Assembly (NCBI GenBank): GCA_037127315.1
Contig: JBBBDQ010000308.1
Span: 2,333,024 to 2,397,023, forward strand
DNA length: 64,000 nucleotides
Direction: 5' to 3'
From: Ascarosepion bandense
Taxonomy: Eukaryota > Mollusca > Cephalopoda > Sepiida > Sepiidae
Made by a program: the position numbers and the translations under genes. Below the pieces are notes generated by a model, which did no database searches, was not told where the DNA came from, and was given only the letters and a program-made list of their open reading frames with translations. How positions within the stretch are numbered: position 1 is the stretch's first letter; every line of letters starts with the position of its first letter. Below, in pieces: positions 1-12,394 of the stretch.

Positions 1-13
1 TTGTCAATTTTTT

Positions 14-226
14 AAACTTTCACGGTGTTTTGACACCGGTCGGAGGTTTAAATATTTGCCCATAGCTGGAATCCTAACAGATGCTACCACCCCAGATCAG
101 AGTGGACCTGGGAACAACAGCAATTAAGAGGTGATTCTACGCTTCTCAAAATCTCCAAACCAAAGGCCTTGCTGCCGGATACATTTTATTGTCATACCCA
201 GGAACCAGATGTAGTTTATTGTTATA
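14..226 (+). repeat. Interspersed repeat R1, copy 1
   Basis: A ~200-bp unit that recurs at 19404-19608 (minus), 42690-42880 (plus) and 45215-45412 (plus). Shared landmarks are a start like ACTTTCATGGTGTTTTGAC, the core AACAGCAATTAAGAGGTGG, and an end like GGCCTTGCTGCCGGATGCA. No coding frame, poly-A tail, or tRNA A/B box was found, so its class is unknown. Copies 3 and 4 have an AT-rich upstream extension; this copy is cut off by the window start. Confidence 0.7.
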
Positions 227-595
227 CGCAGGTTGCTAATTTAAAATTTAAAGTGAGTTTGAGTCCCAAGAGACATTGCACGCAAGGGGCTTCATTGGAA
301 GTAAAACATTTCATTATATCGAGTGGGAGAAAACTCAAGATATTTACTACGATGTTATAATGTTATTGTAGGAAACAGACCTCATTCCCTCCATATTTGA
401 TCGGCGAGAAGTAAGTTCTACACATACTGCGAACCACTAATCTGTAGAAACGACTCCCAAGAGGATGCTTCCCTGATTACTACAACCTTAATCTATATAT
501 AACGAAAAGTTCCGGAGATTTACGAAATGGATGACCAACAGACATATTTTAATTTAATTATCTATTAAACATAATGTTCTAACAAATATATTAAA

Positions 596-596
<1 letters not shown>
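227..596. other. No feature recognised
   Basis: AT-rich sequence after repeat R1. Short open frames here match no protein family that I recognise and lack support. I see no RNA gene or repeat with a partner elsewhere in the window. Confidence 0.5.
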
Positions 597-679
<83 letters not shown>

Positions 680-680
680 T
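597..680. repeat. (CA)n-(TA)n compound microsatellite
   Basis: About 32 CA units (597-660) run directly into about 10 TA units. It abuts the left end of the foldback element starting near 681, so the element may have inserted at, or carried, the TA tract. Confidence 0.95.
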
Positions 681-1069
681 TGTTAGATTAAATAAATTGC
701 AAACATTATGTCTGCTTATTTTTTAATAAAATCCATAGTACTTTCAATCTCTTCGCGAGATCATCTTCAGGTGTGCAAGTTATGCTAACAAAAGAAAACT
801 CAAAACTGTGTTACTAAAAATTACTGTAAATTTTTTGCTGCTTCAAATATCACGGTTGACAAATTGCTAGCGTTCATTAGAACGTGAAAATTATCCAAAA
901 TGGAATTTTTTTATATCTTGTCAAATCATGGTCATGCATATGTTACAGCTCATTTCTGACATATTTCAATTATAATACGCGAAAGATTTTCCGTGACTAT
1001 GAACGGATTTTATTAAAAATAAGCAGACACAATGTTTGCAACTTATTTAATCTGACATGTCTAAAAGAA
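681..1069. mobile_element. Foldback/MITE-like element with ~65-80 bp inverted ends
   Basis: The left end (about 681-760) and the reverse complement of the right end (about 985-1069) share AGATTAAATAA, TTGCAAACATT, GTCTGCTTATTTTT and AATAAAATCC with few mismatches. The interior (~240 bp) is AT-rich and non-coding. On the minus strand the left arm contains CTGAAGA, a short ATCTC/GAGAT stem and GAAAG, reminiscent of a hammerhead core. No transposase is present, so it is non-autonomous. The family is unassigned. Confidence 0.65.
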
Positions 1070-1118
1070 AATTTGCTACCTAAATACACAAATATATATA
1101 TATGTATGTATATATATA

Positions 1119-1330
1119 GAAAAGAAAAATTAAGGCAGACACGTTATTTCATGGTAAATCGGAAGCATAGGCCTATTTCACGCGAACCATCATCAGCTTC
1201 CGTCTTTATTGTACAAAGGATTTTACACGAACCTTTGTACAATAAAGACAAAAGCTGGTGATATTTCGCCTGAAATAAGCTTACACTTCCGATTTAACAT
1301 GAAATAACGAGTCCACCTTTATTTTTCTTA
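1119..1330. mobile_element. Near-perfect ~100-bp-arm palindrome (hairpin element)
   Basis: Left arm 1119-1219 and right arm 1232-1330 are reverse complements with about 85% identity by eye, around a 12-nt centre. Shared blocks include GTCTTTATTGTACAAAGG, TTAAATCGGAAG-type and CGTTATTTCATG. Each arm carries a CTGATGA-like / GAAAT motif pair. AT-rich microsatellite-like DNA flanks both sides. Transcribed, it would fold into one long hairpin. It may be a MITE or two head-to-head copies of a shorter repeat. Confidence 0.75.
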
Positions 1331-1445
1331 TATTTGGTCTATATGTATTTATATACATATATATTTAGAGCCCTCTTAGAGAGTTATCCTACCATTGTGT
1401 GTACAGGATACTCCTTTGGATTTTTCTATATATATACACCGCATG

Positions 1446-1448
<3 letters not shown>

Positions 1449-1498
<50 letters not shown>
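1449..1498. repeat. (TA)n microsatellite
   Basis: About 25 TA units. Open frames running through it encode only alternating Ile-Tyr and are not genes. Confidence 0.95.
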
Positions 1499-1499
<1 letters not shown>

Positions 1500-1503
<4 letters not shown>

Positions 1504-3215
1504 CAGAAAATCTAAGGCGCCAAATGATGTGTTGACAAGTAGCAGGTGTGAATGACGTTTGGATGGCGACCGAAAGTGACAAAAAATTCATGTAGCTTAA
1601 AACGTAACATTTTGAAATTTAAACTTTTTTTGTTGTTTTTTAAATAAATAGTAAAATTAAAAATTTAACATAATATTTTCAGCAAGTATAATATTTTATA
1701 GAATTTTAATTTAGATTTATAGCTAGACTATTCTTTCTGAATAAATAAAAATATGCTTTCTGAATAAATAAAAATTAAATTTTTTTAAAAGAAAGAATTA
1801 AATTAAAATAAGCGAACTAAATTATATTATGTTATTTATTAATATTTTTCTGAAATATTAAATATTTTTATGTTTAGATATTACATATTTATCTTAAATT
1901 ATTTCGTAATATGCTTTCTGAAATATTTAAAAAATTAAATTTCTTTTAGAATAATTTTAATTTAATAAAAAAGAATGAAATTAGAATCAAAGTGTGGTTT
2001 GTGTCGTTTTTGATGGAAGGGGAATTCACTCAACACTTGTTAACTTATAAAAACAATACGACCTCTACGGAAACTTGTTATTACCCCTATGGAACACCGT
2101 ACTTAATAAAAATTTCCAAAATTCATTTTTTTAATTATTTTAAAAATAAAATTGGTGAATGATTTTTATTAAACTTTTCAATTTTCGATAGGCAATATGA
2201 CAATTAAAAAAGAAATTTAACAACGTTTTTATAACAGGTTTTTAAAATATTTTTACCACTTTTATGAATTATTATAATAAAAAAATAAAAAATATAAACA
2301 ATTATTTCAAAATTTTATTAGTAAACGAAAAAAACTTTTTCTTCAGACTATAATGTCCTTAATAATTATTATTTACACCAGCAATTAAAAGTTTATCAAA
2401 TTAAATTATATCAGAGTTTTATTGCATTTTTATCTTACTCTTCAGAGTAGATTTTCGGACAGGTTGTCCACTTTAAAATAAAAAAAACATAGATGATTTA
2501 TATGACCCAATGAGTCCTACATTTAACTAATAAAAAAGATTTTTACAGCTAATTAAAATTCATTAAAATTTCATGAATTTACGTAGAGGTGGGTAAGAGA
2601 GTTCAAAAAAATATTTTCACCAAGATATTTAAAACAATAATAATTTCACAAATAATTTCATTCATTTGTGAATGAGTACTGAATGTTCCATTCAAATTTG
2701 ACTATTATTTGATTTTTGCGAGAATTTTCAAATTAATGTGTTTGTTACCGGGAAAAAAGGTGGGTTGTGTCATCATTATGTAACCCATTGTAAAACAGTC
2801 GTAAACTTTTTTTAGCCGCAAAACTCAAATAAAAACAACATTTTCTATCAAAATTTCAGAAATGTTAGCAGGGATTAAATTTTTTTTAAAAATAATTAAA
2901 ACTTGCTTTGATCTTTCCTCTTAATAATAATATAAATATTTTGATGAAAAAAGTTTGTTTTATTAAGTTTTATTCATACTATGCTGTTTCATGCTGTTTT
3001 TTTAGCGATTTTTTGGAGGTACCTATATTAGAAATAGTGTAAACTAATGAGTTGGCAGTCTACTGTTTTTAGTGATTTACTTTATTAACAATGTTCAATA
3101 CTTAGTAGAGCGTTATAAAATCTTGCTCAATAAACGTAACGAAGTATTTACTTTTGTCATCATCGTCTAAAATATAGCCTAAAGTATAGTGAATCTTTCC
3201 TAATATGGTATAACT
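1500..3215. other. AT-rich spacer, no gene recognised
   Basis: Very AT-rich DNA with many A/T homopolymers. Small internal echoes occur, such as TTTCTGAATAAATAAAAAT twice near 1735-1775. The part around 1610-1990 loosely resembles 20990-21190, suggesting an old repeat, but no ends can be defined. No open frame shows a recognisable domain. Confidence 0.5.
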
Positions 3216-3227
3216 ATAATGAATAAC

Positions 3228-6200
3228 TGATTGCATACCAAAAATGTAAGTGGTTACATACTAATAATGTAACTGATTACATAACATGTATTGTGACATA
3301 AACCTAACAGATTACATACCATTTTGATTTGAATGCCAAGTGATTTTAAACCGTAAATGTAACTGATTACATAACATGTATTGTGACATAAACCTAACAG
3401 ATTACATACCATTTTGATTTGAATGCCAAGTGATTTTAAACCGTAAATGTAACTGATTCACCTTCAACATGTATTGTTATAAACCTAACAGATTACATAC
3501 CATTTTGATTTGAATGCCAAGTGATTTTAAACCGTAAATGTAACTGATTTACATAACATGTATTGTGACATAAACCTAACAGATTACATACCATTTTGAT
3601 TTGAATGCCAAGTGATTTTAAGCCGTAAATGTAACTGATTACATAACATATTGTGACATAAACCTAACAGATTACATACCATTTTTGATTTGAATGCCAA
3701 GTGATTTTTTAAACCGTAAATGTAACTGATTACATAACATGTATTGTGACATAAACCTAACAGATTACATACCATTTTGATTTGAATGCCAAGTGATTTT
3801 AAACCGTAAATGTAACTGATTACATAACATGTATTGTGACATAAACCTAACAGATTACATACCATTTTGATTTGAATGCCAAGTGATTTTTTTAAACCGT
3901 AAATGTAACTGATTACATAACATGTATTGTGACATAAACCTAACAGATTACATACCATTTTGATTTGAATGCCAAGTGATTTTAAACCGTAAATGTAACT
4001 GATTACATAACATGTATTGTGACATAAACCTAACAGATTACATACCATTTTGATTTGAATGCCAAGTGATTTTAAACCGTAAATGTAACTGATTACATAA
4101 CATGTATTGTGACATAAACCTAACAGATTACATACCATTTTGATTTGAATGCCAAGTGATTTTAAACCGTAAATGTAACTGATTACATAACATGTATTGT
4201 GACATAAACCTAACAGATTACATACCATTTTGATTTGAATGCCAAGTGATTTTAAACCGTAAATGTAACTGATTACATAACATGTATTGTGACATAAACC
4301 TAACAGATTACATACCATTTGATTTGAATTACCAAGTGATTTTAAACCGTAAATGTAACTGATTACATAACATGTATTGTGACATAAACCTAACAGATTA
4401 CATACCATTTTGATTTGAATGCCAAGTGATTTAAAATAAATAAATGTAACTGATTACATAACATGTATTGTGACATAAACCAACAGATTACATACCATTT
4501 TGATTTGAATGCCAAATGATTTTTTTTAAACCGTAAATGTAACTGATTACTATAACATGTATTGTGACATAAACCTAACAGATTACATACCATTTTGATT
4601 TGAATGCCAAGTGATTTTTTAAACCGTAAATGTAACTGATTACATAACATGTATTGTGACATAAACCTAACAGATTACATACCATTTTGATTTGAATGCC
4701 AAGTGATTTTAAACCGTAAATGTAACTGATTACATAACATGTATTGTGACATAAACCTAACAGATTACATACCATTTTGATTTGAATGCCAAGTGATTTT
4801 AAACCGTAAATGTAACTGATTACATAACATGTATTGTGACATAAACCTAACAGATTACATACCATTTTGATTTGAATGCCAAGTGATTTTAAACCGTAAA
4901 TGTAACTGATTACATAACATGTATTGTGACATAAACCTAACAGATTACATACCATTTTGATTTGAATGCCAAGTGATTTTTAAACCGTAAATGTAACTGA
5001 TTACATAACATGTATTGTGACATAAACCTAACAGATTACATACCATTTTGATTTGAATGCCAAGTGATTTTAAACCGTAAATGTAACTTTGATTACATAA
5101 CATGTATTGTGACATAAACCTAACAGATTACATACCATTTTGATTTGAATGCCAAGTGATTTTAAACCGTAAATGTAACTGATTACATAACATGTATTGT
5201 GACATAAACCTAACAGATTACATACCATTTTGATTTGAATGCCAAGTGATTTTAAACCGTAAATGTAACTGATTGCAAAAATAATATTTGTGACATAAAC
5301 CTAACAGATTACATACCATTTTGATTTGAATGCCAAGTGATTTTAAACCGTAAATGTAACTGATTACATAACATGTATTGTGACATAAACCTAACAGATT
5401 ACATACCATTTTTGATTTTGAATGTAAACCCAAATAAAATGTAACCCCAGTTACATAACATGTAATTGTGACCATAAACCTAACAGATTACATACCATTT
5501 GATTTGAATGCCAAGTGATTTCAAACCGTAAATGTAACTGATTACATAACATGTATTGTGACATAAACCTAACAGATTACATACCATTTTGATTTGAATG
5601 CCAAGTGATTTTAAACCGTAAATGTAACTGATTACATAACATGTGTTGTGACATAAACCTAACAGATTACATACCATTTTGATTTGAATGCCAAGTGATT
5701 TTAAACCGTAAATGTAACTGATTACATAACATGTATTGTGACATAAACCTAACAGATTACATACCATTTTGATTTGAATGCCAAGTGATTTTAAACCGTA
5801 AATGTAACTGATTACATAACATGTATTGTGACATAAACCTAACAGATTACATACCATTTTGATTTGAATGCCAAGTGATTTTAAACCGTAAATGTAACTG
5901 ATTACATAACATGTATTGTGACATAAACCTAACAGATTACATACCATTTTGATTTGAATGCCAAGTGATTTTAAACCGTAAATGTAACTGATTACATAAC
6001 ATGTATTGTGACATAAACCTAACAGATTACATACCATTTTGATTTGAATGCCAAGTGATTTTAAACCGTAAATGTAACTGATTACATAACATGTATTGTG
6101 ACATAAACCTAACAGATTACATACCATTTTGATTTGAATGCCAAGTGATTTTAAACCGTAAATGTAACTGATTACATAACATGTATTGTGACATAAACCT

Positions 6201-7590
6201 AACAGATTACATACCATTTTGATTTGAATGCCAAGTGATTTTAAACCGTAAATGTAACTGATTACATAACATGTATTGTGACATAAACCTAACAGATTAC
6301 ATACCATTTTGATTTGAATGCCAAGTGATTTTAAACCGTAAATGTAACTGATTACATAACATGTATTGTGACATAAACCTAACAGATTACATACCATTTT
6401 GATTTGAATGCCAAGTGATTTTAAACCGTAAATGTAACTGATTACATAACATGTATTGTGACATAAACCTAACAGATTACATACCATTTTGATTTGAATG
6501 CCAAGTGATTTTAAACCGTCAATGTAACTGATTACATAACATGTATTGTGACATAAACCTAACAGATTACATACCATTTTGATTTGAATGCCAAGTGATT
6601 TTAAACCGTAAATGTAACTGATTACATAACATGTATTGTGACATAAACCTAACAGATTACATACCATTTTGATTTGAATGCCAAGTGATTTTAAACCGTA
6701 AATGTAACTGATTACATAACATGTATTGTGACATAAACCTAACAGATTACATACCATTTTGATTTGAATGCCAAGTGATTTTAAACCGTAAATGTAACTG
6801 ATTACATAACATGTATTGTGACATAAACCTAACAGATTACATACCATTTTGATTTGAATGCCAAGTGATTTTAAACCGTAAATGTAACTGATTACATAAC
6901 ATGTATTGTGACATAAACCTAACAGATTACATACCATTTTGATTTGAATGCCAAGTGATTTTAAACCGTAAATGTAACTGATTACATAACATGTATTGTG
7001 ACATAAACCTAACAGATTACATACCATTTTGATTTGAATGCCAAGTGATTTTAAACCGTAAATGTAACTGATTACATAACATGTGTTGTGACATAAACCT
7101 AACAGATTACATACCATTTTGATTTGAATGCGAAGTGATTTTAAACCGTAAATGTAACTGATTACATAACATGTATTGTGACATAAACCTAACAGATTAC
7201 ATACCATTTTGATTTGAATGCGAAGTGATTTTAAACCGTAAATGTAACTGATTACATAACATGTATTGTGACATAAAACTAACAGATTACATACCATTTT
7301 GATTTGAATGCGAAGTGATTTTAAACCGTAAATGTAACTGATTACATAACATGTATTGTGACATAAACCTAACAGATTACATACCATTTTGATTTGAATG
7401 CCAAGTGATTTTAAACCGTAAATGTAACTGATTACATAACATGTATTGTGACATAAACCTAACAGATTACATACCATTTTGATTTGAATGCGAAGTGATT
7501 TTAAACCGTAAATGTAACTGATTACATAACATTGTGATTTGAATAAGACCCGATTACATATCATGAATATAACTAGTTACATAACATGAA
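3228..7590. repeat. 90-bp tandem satellite array (~48 copies)
   Basis: The monomer is exactly 90 bp in the homogeneous core (about 5570-7500) and contains GTAACTGATTACATAACATG, ACATAAACCTAACAG and GATTTGAATGCCAAGTG. The left part (3270-5570) has many small indels, mostly in T-runs. Both edges hold shorter diverged units resembling AACTGATTACATAACATG at roughly 23-25 bp spacing (3228-3300 and 7545-7590), probable ancestors of the monomer. Because 90 is divisible by 3, one minus-strand frame stays open for 694 codons (5480-7564), a 30-residue repeat. I regard that frame as a by-product of the unit length. Confidence 0.95.
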
Positions 7591-7844
7591 AGTAATTAAT
7601 TATATTATATTATATATTCACTAAATTCTGAGTTACTGTTTCTCATTTACGGAATAGGTCCTCGATATAGACATATTAGGTAAATACGGCTCGCTTATAT
7701 CTGAAAACTAATGTGGATATTCTAGAGACAAGGCAGAATCTCCAGAAACGTAGGAGAATTTTTATATGATATGGAATTCCGGATTTTTTCACACTGTTGT
7801 GTTGACATGTGAAATAGTTTCTCTGCGTTGGACCAGTATAAATA

Positions 7845-7996
<152 letters not shown>

Positions 7997-8180
7997 GTGT
8001 ATGGCCTGGCGGCATAAAACTCTCTCTTAGAACAAAGTATGTTTGTCATTCCTTTTTCATTCGTGAAATAAAGTATTATTATACCATCGATAAAATAATG
8101 TCTATAACGTGGGGGGGGGATACAAACTGGAAAAAAGATACATCGTAATAGCTGTATTATCTGGAAGACTCACCCGACTT

Positions 8181-8484
8181 CAGTCAGTTAAGGGCCATGC
8201 GCGATACACACTTGGGTGATTATGTCTCGAAAGAGACATGACTGACTGGGCAGAAGATTATCCCGCAGTAGGTTGCCATTGTTTTCTGCGGTAGACTGGT
8301 TGCCGACCAAGGGTATAGAACCCAATCTGTCCTATTATTTAACCCATAACTGGAGGGAAGAGACGGATTAATACCTTTCCCAAGAGTATTTGCGCGTAAG
8401 TGAATGCAATGAATTCAGCTGAAATTCGAACTCGCTTCCCCGATTTCTCGTTCCTAGCCGATATCCACTGCGCCACAATGCACA
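8181..8484 (-). mobile_element. tRNA(Arg)-like SINE, near full length
   Basis: Read on the minus strand it starts with a tRNA-like head: A-box TGGCGCAGTGG and B-box-like GAGTTCGAATTTC, then a ~220-bp body and a structured tail. The tail contains the hairpin CATGTCTC/GAGACATG-type (here one base changed) and outer GTCAGTCA/TGACTGAC arms. No poly-A. Related copies lie at 9697, 14102, 18856, 40181, 42150, 46867 and 55151. It resembles the tRNA(Arg)-derived OR SINEs described from octopus; that match is from memory of the family, not a search. Confidence 0.85.
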
Positions 8485-8486
8485 TC

Positions 8487-8774
8487 CCCACATGCACCCG
8501 ACGTGACAATGTTATTAACTGCGCTCAGATATTGTTTAGAAAAATGACTGATCAGATCACTACAAGATATTAGTGTTTTTCTCTCTTTAAGTGTTGAATA
8601 AAATATTCGGGAAATATTTATTTAACCAGTGGCGAGTTGGAAGTAATTCTAAGTGTTTTTACTTGTTTGTTTAGTCACTGAGTATAGAACACCGATGAAT
8701 AAAATTTCGATTTGTAGACATTAATTTCAGATTCGGCTAATAATACCTTTTCAAATTCAGATTCTTTTTCTTCT
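8487..8774. other. Spacer, nothing recognised
   Basis: Roughly 290 bp of AT-rich DNA between a SINE and a LINE fragment. It may include the decayed 3' UTR of the LINE on its right. Confidence 0.4.
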
Positions 8775-9400
8775 ATGAGCCCTGACGTAAGCGATCATGG
8801 CTTTCCATGTCTCCCTATCATTAGTGGCTCGTAGGACGCTTTCTCTTGTTACACCACGCAATCCCCGTTCTGTCATCCACCTGCTCAAGCCCCTCAAATA
8901 TGTTATCCGCTGCCTTCCCCTGTCTCATTTTCCTTCTATTTGGCCTGTCAGCATCAGGTTCTCCAAGCCCTCCTTCCTCATTGCATGTCCCAGGAACTTC
9001 AGTTGTCTTTTTTACTGATGCTCACTATTAATTTTATTTTCATTGCCATTCTTTTCAAACCCTCATCATTGCTCACATTCTCGGTCCATGATATCCACAG
9101 CATCCTACTGTAGAACCACATTTCTGCTGCTTCAAGTTTTTCCTTCATCTTCGATGATATAGTCCAGCTTTCACTGCCGTATTGAAGAACTGACATCACA
9201 TAGCAATCTAGCACTCTCTTCTTTGTTTCTAGTGGATTTTTTCTATATCTTAGTACTTTACTCAGTTTCTGGAAGGTCTCCTTCGCCATACCAATTCGCC
9301 TTCGGATCTCTGTGTCGCACTTTTCATCCCCTGATAGAATACTTCTTAGGTATTTAAATTTTTGTAGTTGCTTGATTCTAGTATCCCCCACCTGTATTTG
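8775..9400 (-). pseudogene. RTE-like LINE, C-terminal end of ORF2
   Basis: A minus-strand frame (9391 to 8999) reads through the region after the RT domain, with landmarks LETKKRVLDCYVMSVLQYG, SWTISSKMKEKLEAAEMWF and RMLWISWT, typical of endonuclease-RT LINEs in many invertebrates. A frameshift in an A-run near 9010-9018 switches to a second frame that continues with RQLKFLGHAMRKEGLENLM and ends around 8775 with WKAMIAYV. The RT catalytic domain is absent, so this is a 5'-truncated dead copy. Relatives are at 45400, 47055, 49370, 54600 and 55735. Clade (RTE-like) is tentative. Confidence 0.8.
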
Positions 9401-9534
9401 ACATTTTGGGTTACTCTTTTATCTAATGACCATGCATTAAGTTTTCTTGCAGTTTATTTGTAGTCATTTGTTGTCACTTTCTTCATCTACATTCTGTAGG
9501 ATGTCTTGATTTAAATTATTTACATAATCCTTTT

Positions 9535-9692
9535 TTATTTCTTTAAATCCTGTTCTTGAATTTTTCTTTCTCTTCAGTAACCACTTTTTATTTTTCCCTT
9601 TCAGTAACCTCTTGAGTTTTCGTGGTTTCATGTCCTTACTTGAATGATATGATTAAATAATGAGTTTCTAGAAACCCATTAATCAAGAACGA
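9535..9692. repeat. Diverged direct repeat, copy 1 (partner 10375-10520)
   Basis: Begins near TTTAAATCCTG and ends near TTCTAGAAACCCATTAATCAA. The same order of motifs appears at 10375-10520 (TTTAAATCCTG to CGCATTAATCAACG). SINEs lie just right of copy 1 and left of copy 2. The nature of the repeat is unknown. Confidence 0.5.
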
Positions 9693-9696
9693 GAAA

Positions 9697-9890
9697 GTCA
9701 GTCAGTTGAGCGCCATACGTGATACACGCTTTGGGTGATCATGTCTCGAAAGAGACATGACTGACTGGGCAGAAGATTATCCCGCAGTAGGTTGCCATTG
9801 CTTTCTGCGTTAGACTTGAACACAACTGGAATTCGAAGGCGGCCCCCTGAATTGTCGTTCTGAGTCAATATCCACTGCACCACAATGCAA
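9697..9890 (-). mobile_element. tRNA(Arg)-like SINE, internally deleted
   Basis: The tail (9697-9810) is intact, including GTCAGTCAG, the perfect hairpin CATGTCTCGAAAGAGACATG and GACTGACTGGGCAGAAG. The body between about 9815 and 9822 lacks ~100 bp compared with the copy at 14102. The tRNA-like head follows (TTGTGGTGCAGTGGATAT on the minus strand). The junction lies inside the body, so it arose by deletion or by recombination between copies. Confidence 0.85.
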
Positions 9891-10154
9891 AGTGCAGAAC
9901 GAACAAAGAAAGCTGTCTTTAAATAACCTTTAAATTACGACTCACAAAATCATTAATCATAAAGAACCAATCTGAGCTAATTAGTTACGCGAGTGTGAAA
10001 TGATTAGTCAATGTCATAAGTATTCAAGAAATTTATTCAGGGTTCTTTGAGTTCTGTTATTCTTGAAAGATAAACAGTGATGTTAAACTTGCCGCTTGTT
10101 TTCTGGGTACCCTGCATTAGAAGGGTATCCACTTCTCTCTTTGCGGAGTTTAGG

Positions 10155-10350
10155 TAATCTCGATGTGTTGTAATGGTAAGCAAGCTTGTCTCGCAAGAAT
10201 CTTTACAACTGAGTGGTGAGTTCGGTCCTCACTGTGCACCACATACTTTGTACTGCTTCTAAGTTGCGCTTAGATAATCATATTTCTTTGTGGAGCTCAC
10301 TTCCGGTTTCCTGCTTTTAGATTCACTACGATCTTCGAAAATTCAAATTT
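10155..10350 (+). mobile_element. Possible second tRNA-derived SINE
   Basis: The stretch GTGTTGTAATGGTAAGCAAG resembles a tRNA 5' half with an A-box-like TGTAATGGTAAGC. It is followed 40-50 bp later by GAGTTCGGTCCTC, a good B-box. Downstream DNA has no poly-A or coding frame. No second copy occurs in the window, so it could be a tRNA pseudogene rather than a SINE. Confidence 0.45.
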
Positions 10351-10374
10351 ACGCCAGTCGCTATCTTCTGTTTA

Positions 10375-10520
10375 TTTAAATCCTGTTTTTTTCTTAGTAA
10401 CGTTTTCTCATTTTCTTTCACTTTAATTATTCCCCTTACATCTTAGTTGCTTTATCTCCTTACTTGTGTGAATTGATTTTTCAAAAAATAAATTTCTAAA
10501 AAACGCATTAATCAACGGAA
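10375..10520. repeat. Diverged direct repeat, copy 2
   Basis: Partner of 9535-9692; same motif order, about 70% similar by eye. Function unknown. Confidence 0.5.
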
Positions 10521-11238
10521 GGAACAGATGATGTCTATCATGGAACATTTCGTTTTTTGGTGTATGCATCATGAATATATAGGTTAATTTTTTTTTTTTA
10601 GATTTATTTTCTAGTGTGTGAATGGGTGGGAATGCTTGTCCTTCGAAGATTTATCACTTACACGAGAATGTTGAAATCTAATTCCTTCTTGGATTTCAAA
10701 GCCACACCTAAATTACATAAAAATCCCGAAACTTAAAACCGGTGTCCGTTGCCTTAAAGAAAATGAAAGAAAAAAATCAACAAAAGCGTTTATTGACAAA
10801 GTGCCCGTGTGAAACACGATTTCGTCTGGATGAGTCAGGTTTTATGATCATTCTGAAAATATCAGGATTGAATGAAACTTCTGGCACCTTCGGTTCTTCC
10901 TTTTCCGTTATTTCTGAAGTGTTATGTCTGCAGATAAGAAGCTTTCCGTTACCACGAATAACGCTTGGCGAAAATATCAAGGCTGCCATTATTACTCTTA
11001 CACACAGTTCTTAGCCTATAAATACGAAAAGTGCAAATTAAATTTGATCATTTTATTATCATATTTCTTATGTTTTTCTCTTTTTCTCTGCTTTACAGAC
11101 AAATTTCCATCTTTTGCGGTGTATATGTAGTGAACAAAACAAATTCAAAATTTAAAATTCAAATCTGACTCATTGATTTTGTTAGAAAAAAAAACAAAAA
11201 AAAAACGAATTTTCTGGAATGTACAAATTTGCACACAA
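10521..11238. other. No feature recognised
   Basis: Two overlapping short open frames on opposite strands (10742-11014 plus, 10777-10989 minus) show no domain and are not credible genes. The segment ends in the sequence AAATTTGCACAC, which is the left target-site duplication of the LINE copy that follows. Confidence 0.45.
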
Positions 11239-11850
11239 ATTGCTGCCATGTCTGGTCGGGCGCCCCTGCTGCTCTCCTTGGGCTTCTTGACAAAATACAA
11301 AGGAGGATCTGTAACGTGGTTGATACTGACTTGGCAGACCGCTCTCACACCGGCGTGATGTGGCTTCCCTGTGCCTCTTCTACAAGTACTTTCATGGCTT
11401 CTGCTCCGATGAGCTTAGATCACTGGTGCCGCCTAAGCACGAATTTACACGAGATACTAGATTAGCAACTAGGTCCCACCCTTTTACAGTTAAACAAATA
11501 AGATGTAACCGTAAATTCTACTCCAACAGCTTCTTTTCTCGCGCTTCCCGCCTGTGGAACTCCCTTCCACAAGTCTGCTTTCCCGACAGTTACAATCTCC
11601 AGGTGTTTAAATGTAGGGTCAATAGACACCTCCTATCACACTAACTCCCAGCTATTCTCACAACACTCTCATCTACCCAACCCTCATTCTCGGTATCCTC
11701 ACCCGCCTATCACCCACCCTCTGTTATTTCCTATATTTAATCAGCCTTTCTCCACTCTACGTAGCCCTCTGCACAGTAGTGGCAGTGACATGCCTTGCTC
11801 GGGGTGAAACGTTTATAAAAAAAAAAAATAAAATAAAAAAAAACTCGCGT
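11239..11850 (+). mobile_element. 5'-truncated Jockey/CR1-like LINE with poly-A tail
   Basis: Nearly identical to the 3' part of the LINE at 49800-53337 but in the opposite orientation. The coding remnant runs from CCHVWSGAPAALLG-like sequence to RVNRHLLSH and stops at 11642. A 10-bp deletion near 11338 breaks the frame. The 3' UTR and the tail motif GTAGCCCTCTGCACAGTAG to GGGGTGAAACGTTTATAAA end in an A-rich tail. AATTTGCACAC on the left and AATTTCACACC just after the tail look like target-site duplications, supporting insertion by target-primed reverse transcription. Confidence 0.9.
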
Positions 11851-12394
11851 AATTTCACACCACGATGTGAAATGCTTTTTAGCAAATAGCAAACTAGGAA
11901 ACATTTTTAAAAAAATTAAAATAATATTTAATTATAAAAAAAATATATCAAATTCCTTTTACGGACCCTTTTCGCGAGCCGACGTGAAGTTTGTTTATCG
12001 TTTAATAGAAAACCCAGAATTAGATCCGAGTGTGAATTCCCAAATGACCTGTTTGTAGCCCCAGAAAACGGGATAAAAGAACGAGACAAGACGGTCGCAG
12101 TAGGGAAAATACGAACATAACTAACACGTACCTTGACAAACCTCAAGCGATCATATTATTGTTGCCTCTCTTTCTCTCTCATCTTCTTTTTTTTTCATCG
12201 GTCACCAATCTAATTAATAATCTACCGGTACACTAAAGACTGGGCGAATACTTCAAAAACCCTCCTAAGAAACAAACGCTCACACATACATACGCATATA
12301 CTCTTTCAGCAATTACTACTATAAACATGTTTAAGGATCTTGTACCAACCAAAAGACATTACTTTTATTTTTAAAAAAGTTAATTGATATATAT
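11851..12394. other. No feature recognised
   Basis: AT-rich with a short CT tract near 12165-12190. Open frames are short and unsupported. Confidence 0.45.

Noticed and set aside
3584..7564. Long minus-strand frames as a repetitive protein gene
   Set aside because: The unit is 90 bp, so an open unit stays open. Indels break it on the left and no start context, intron or domain is seen.
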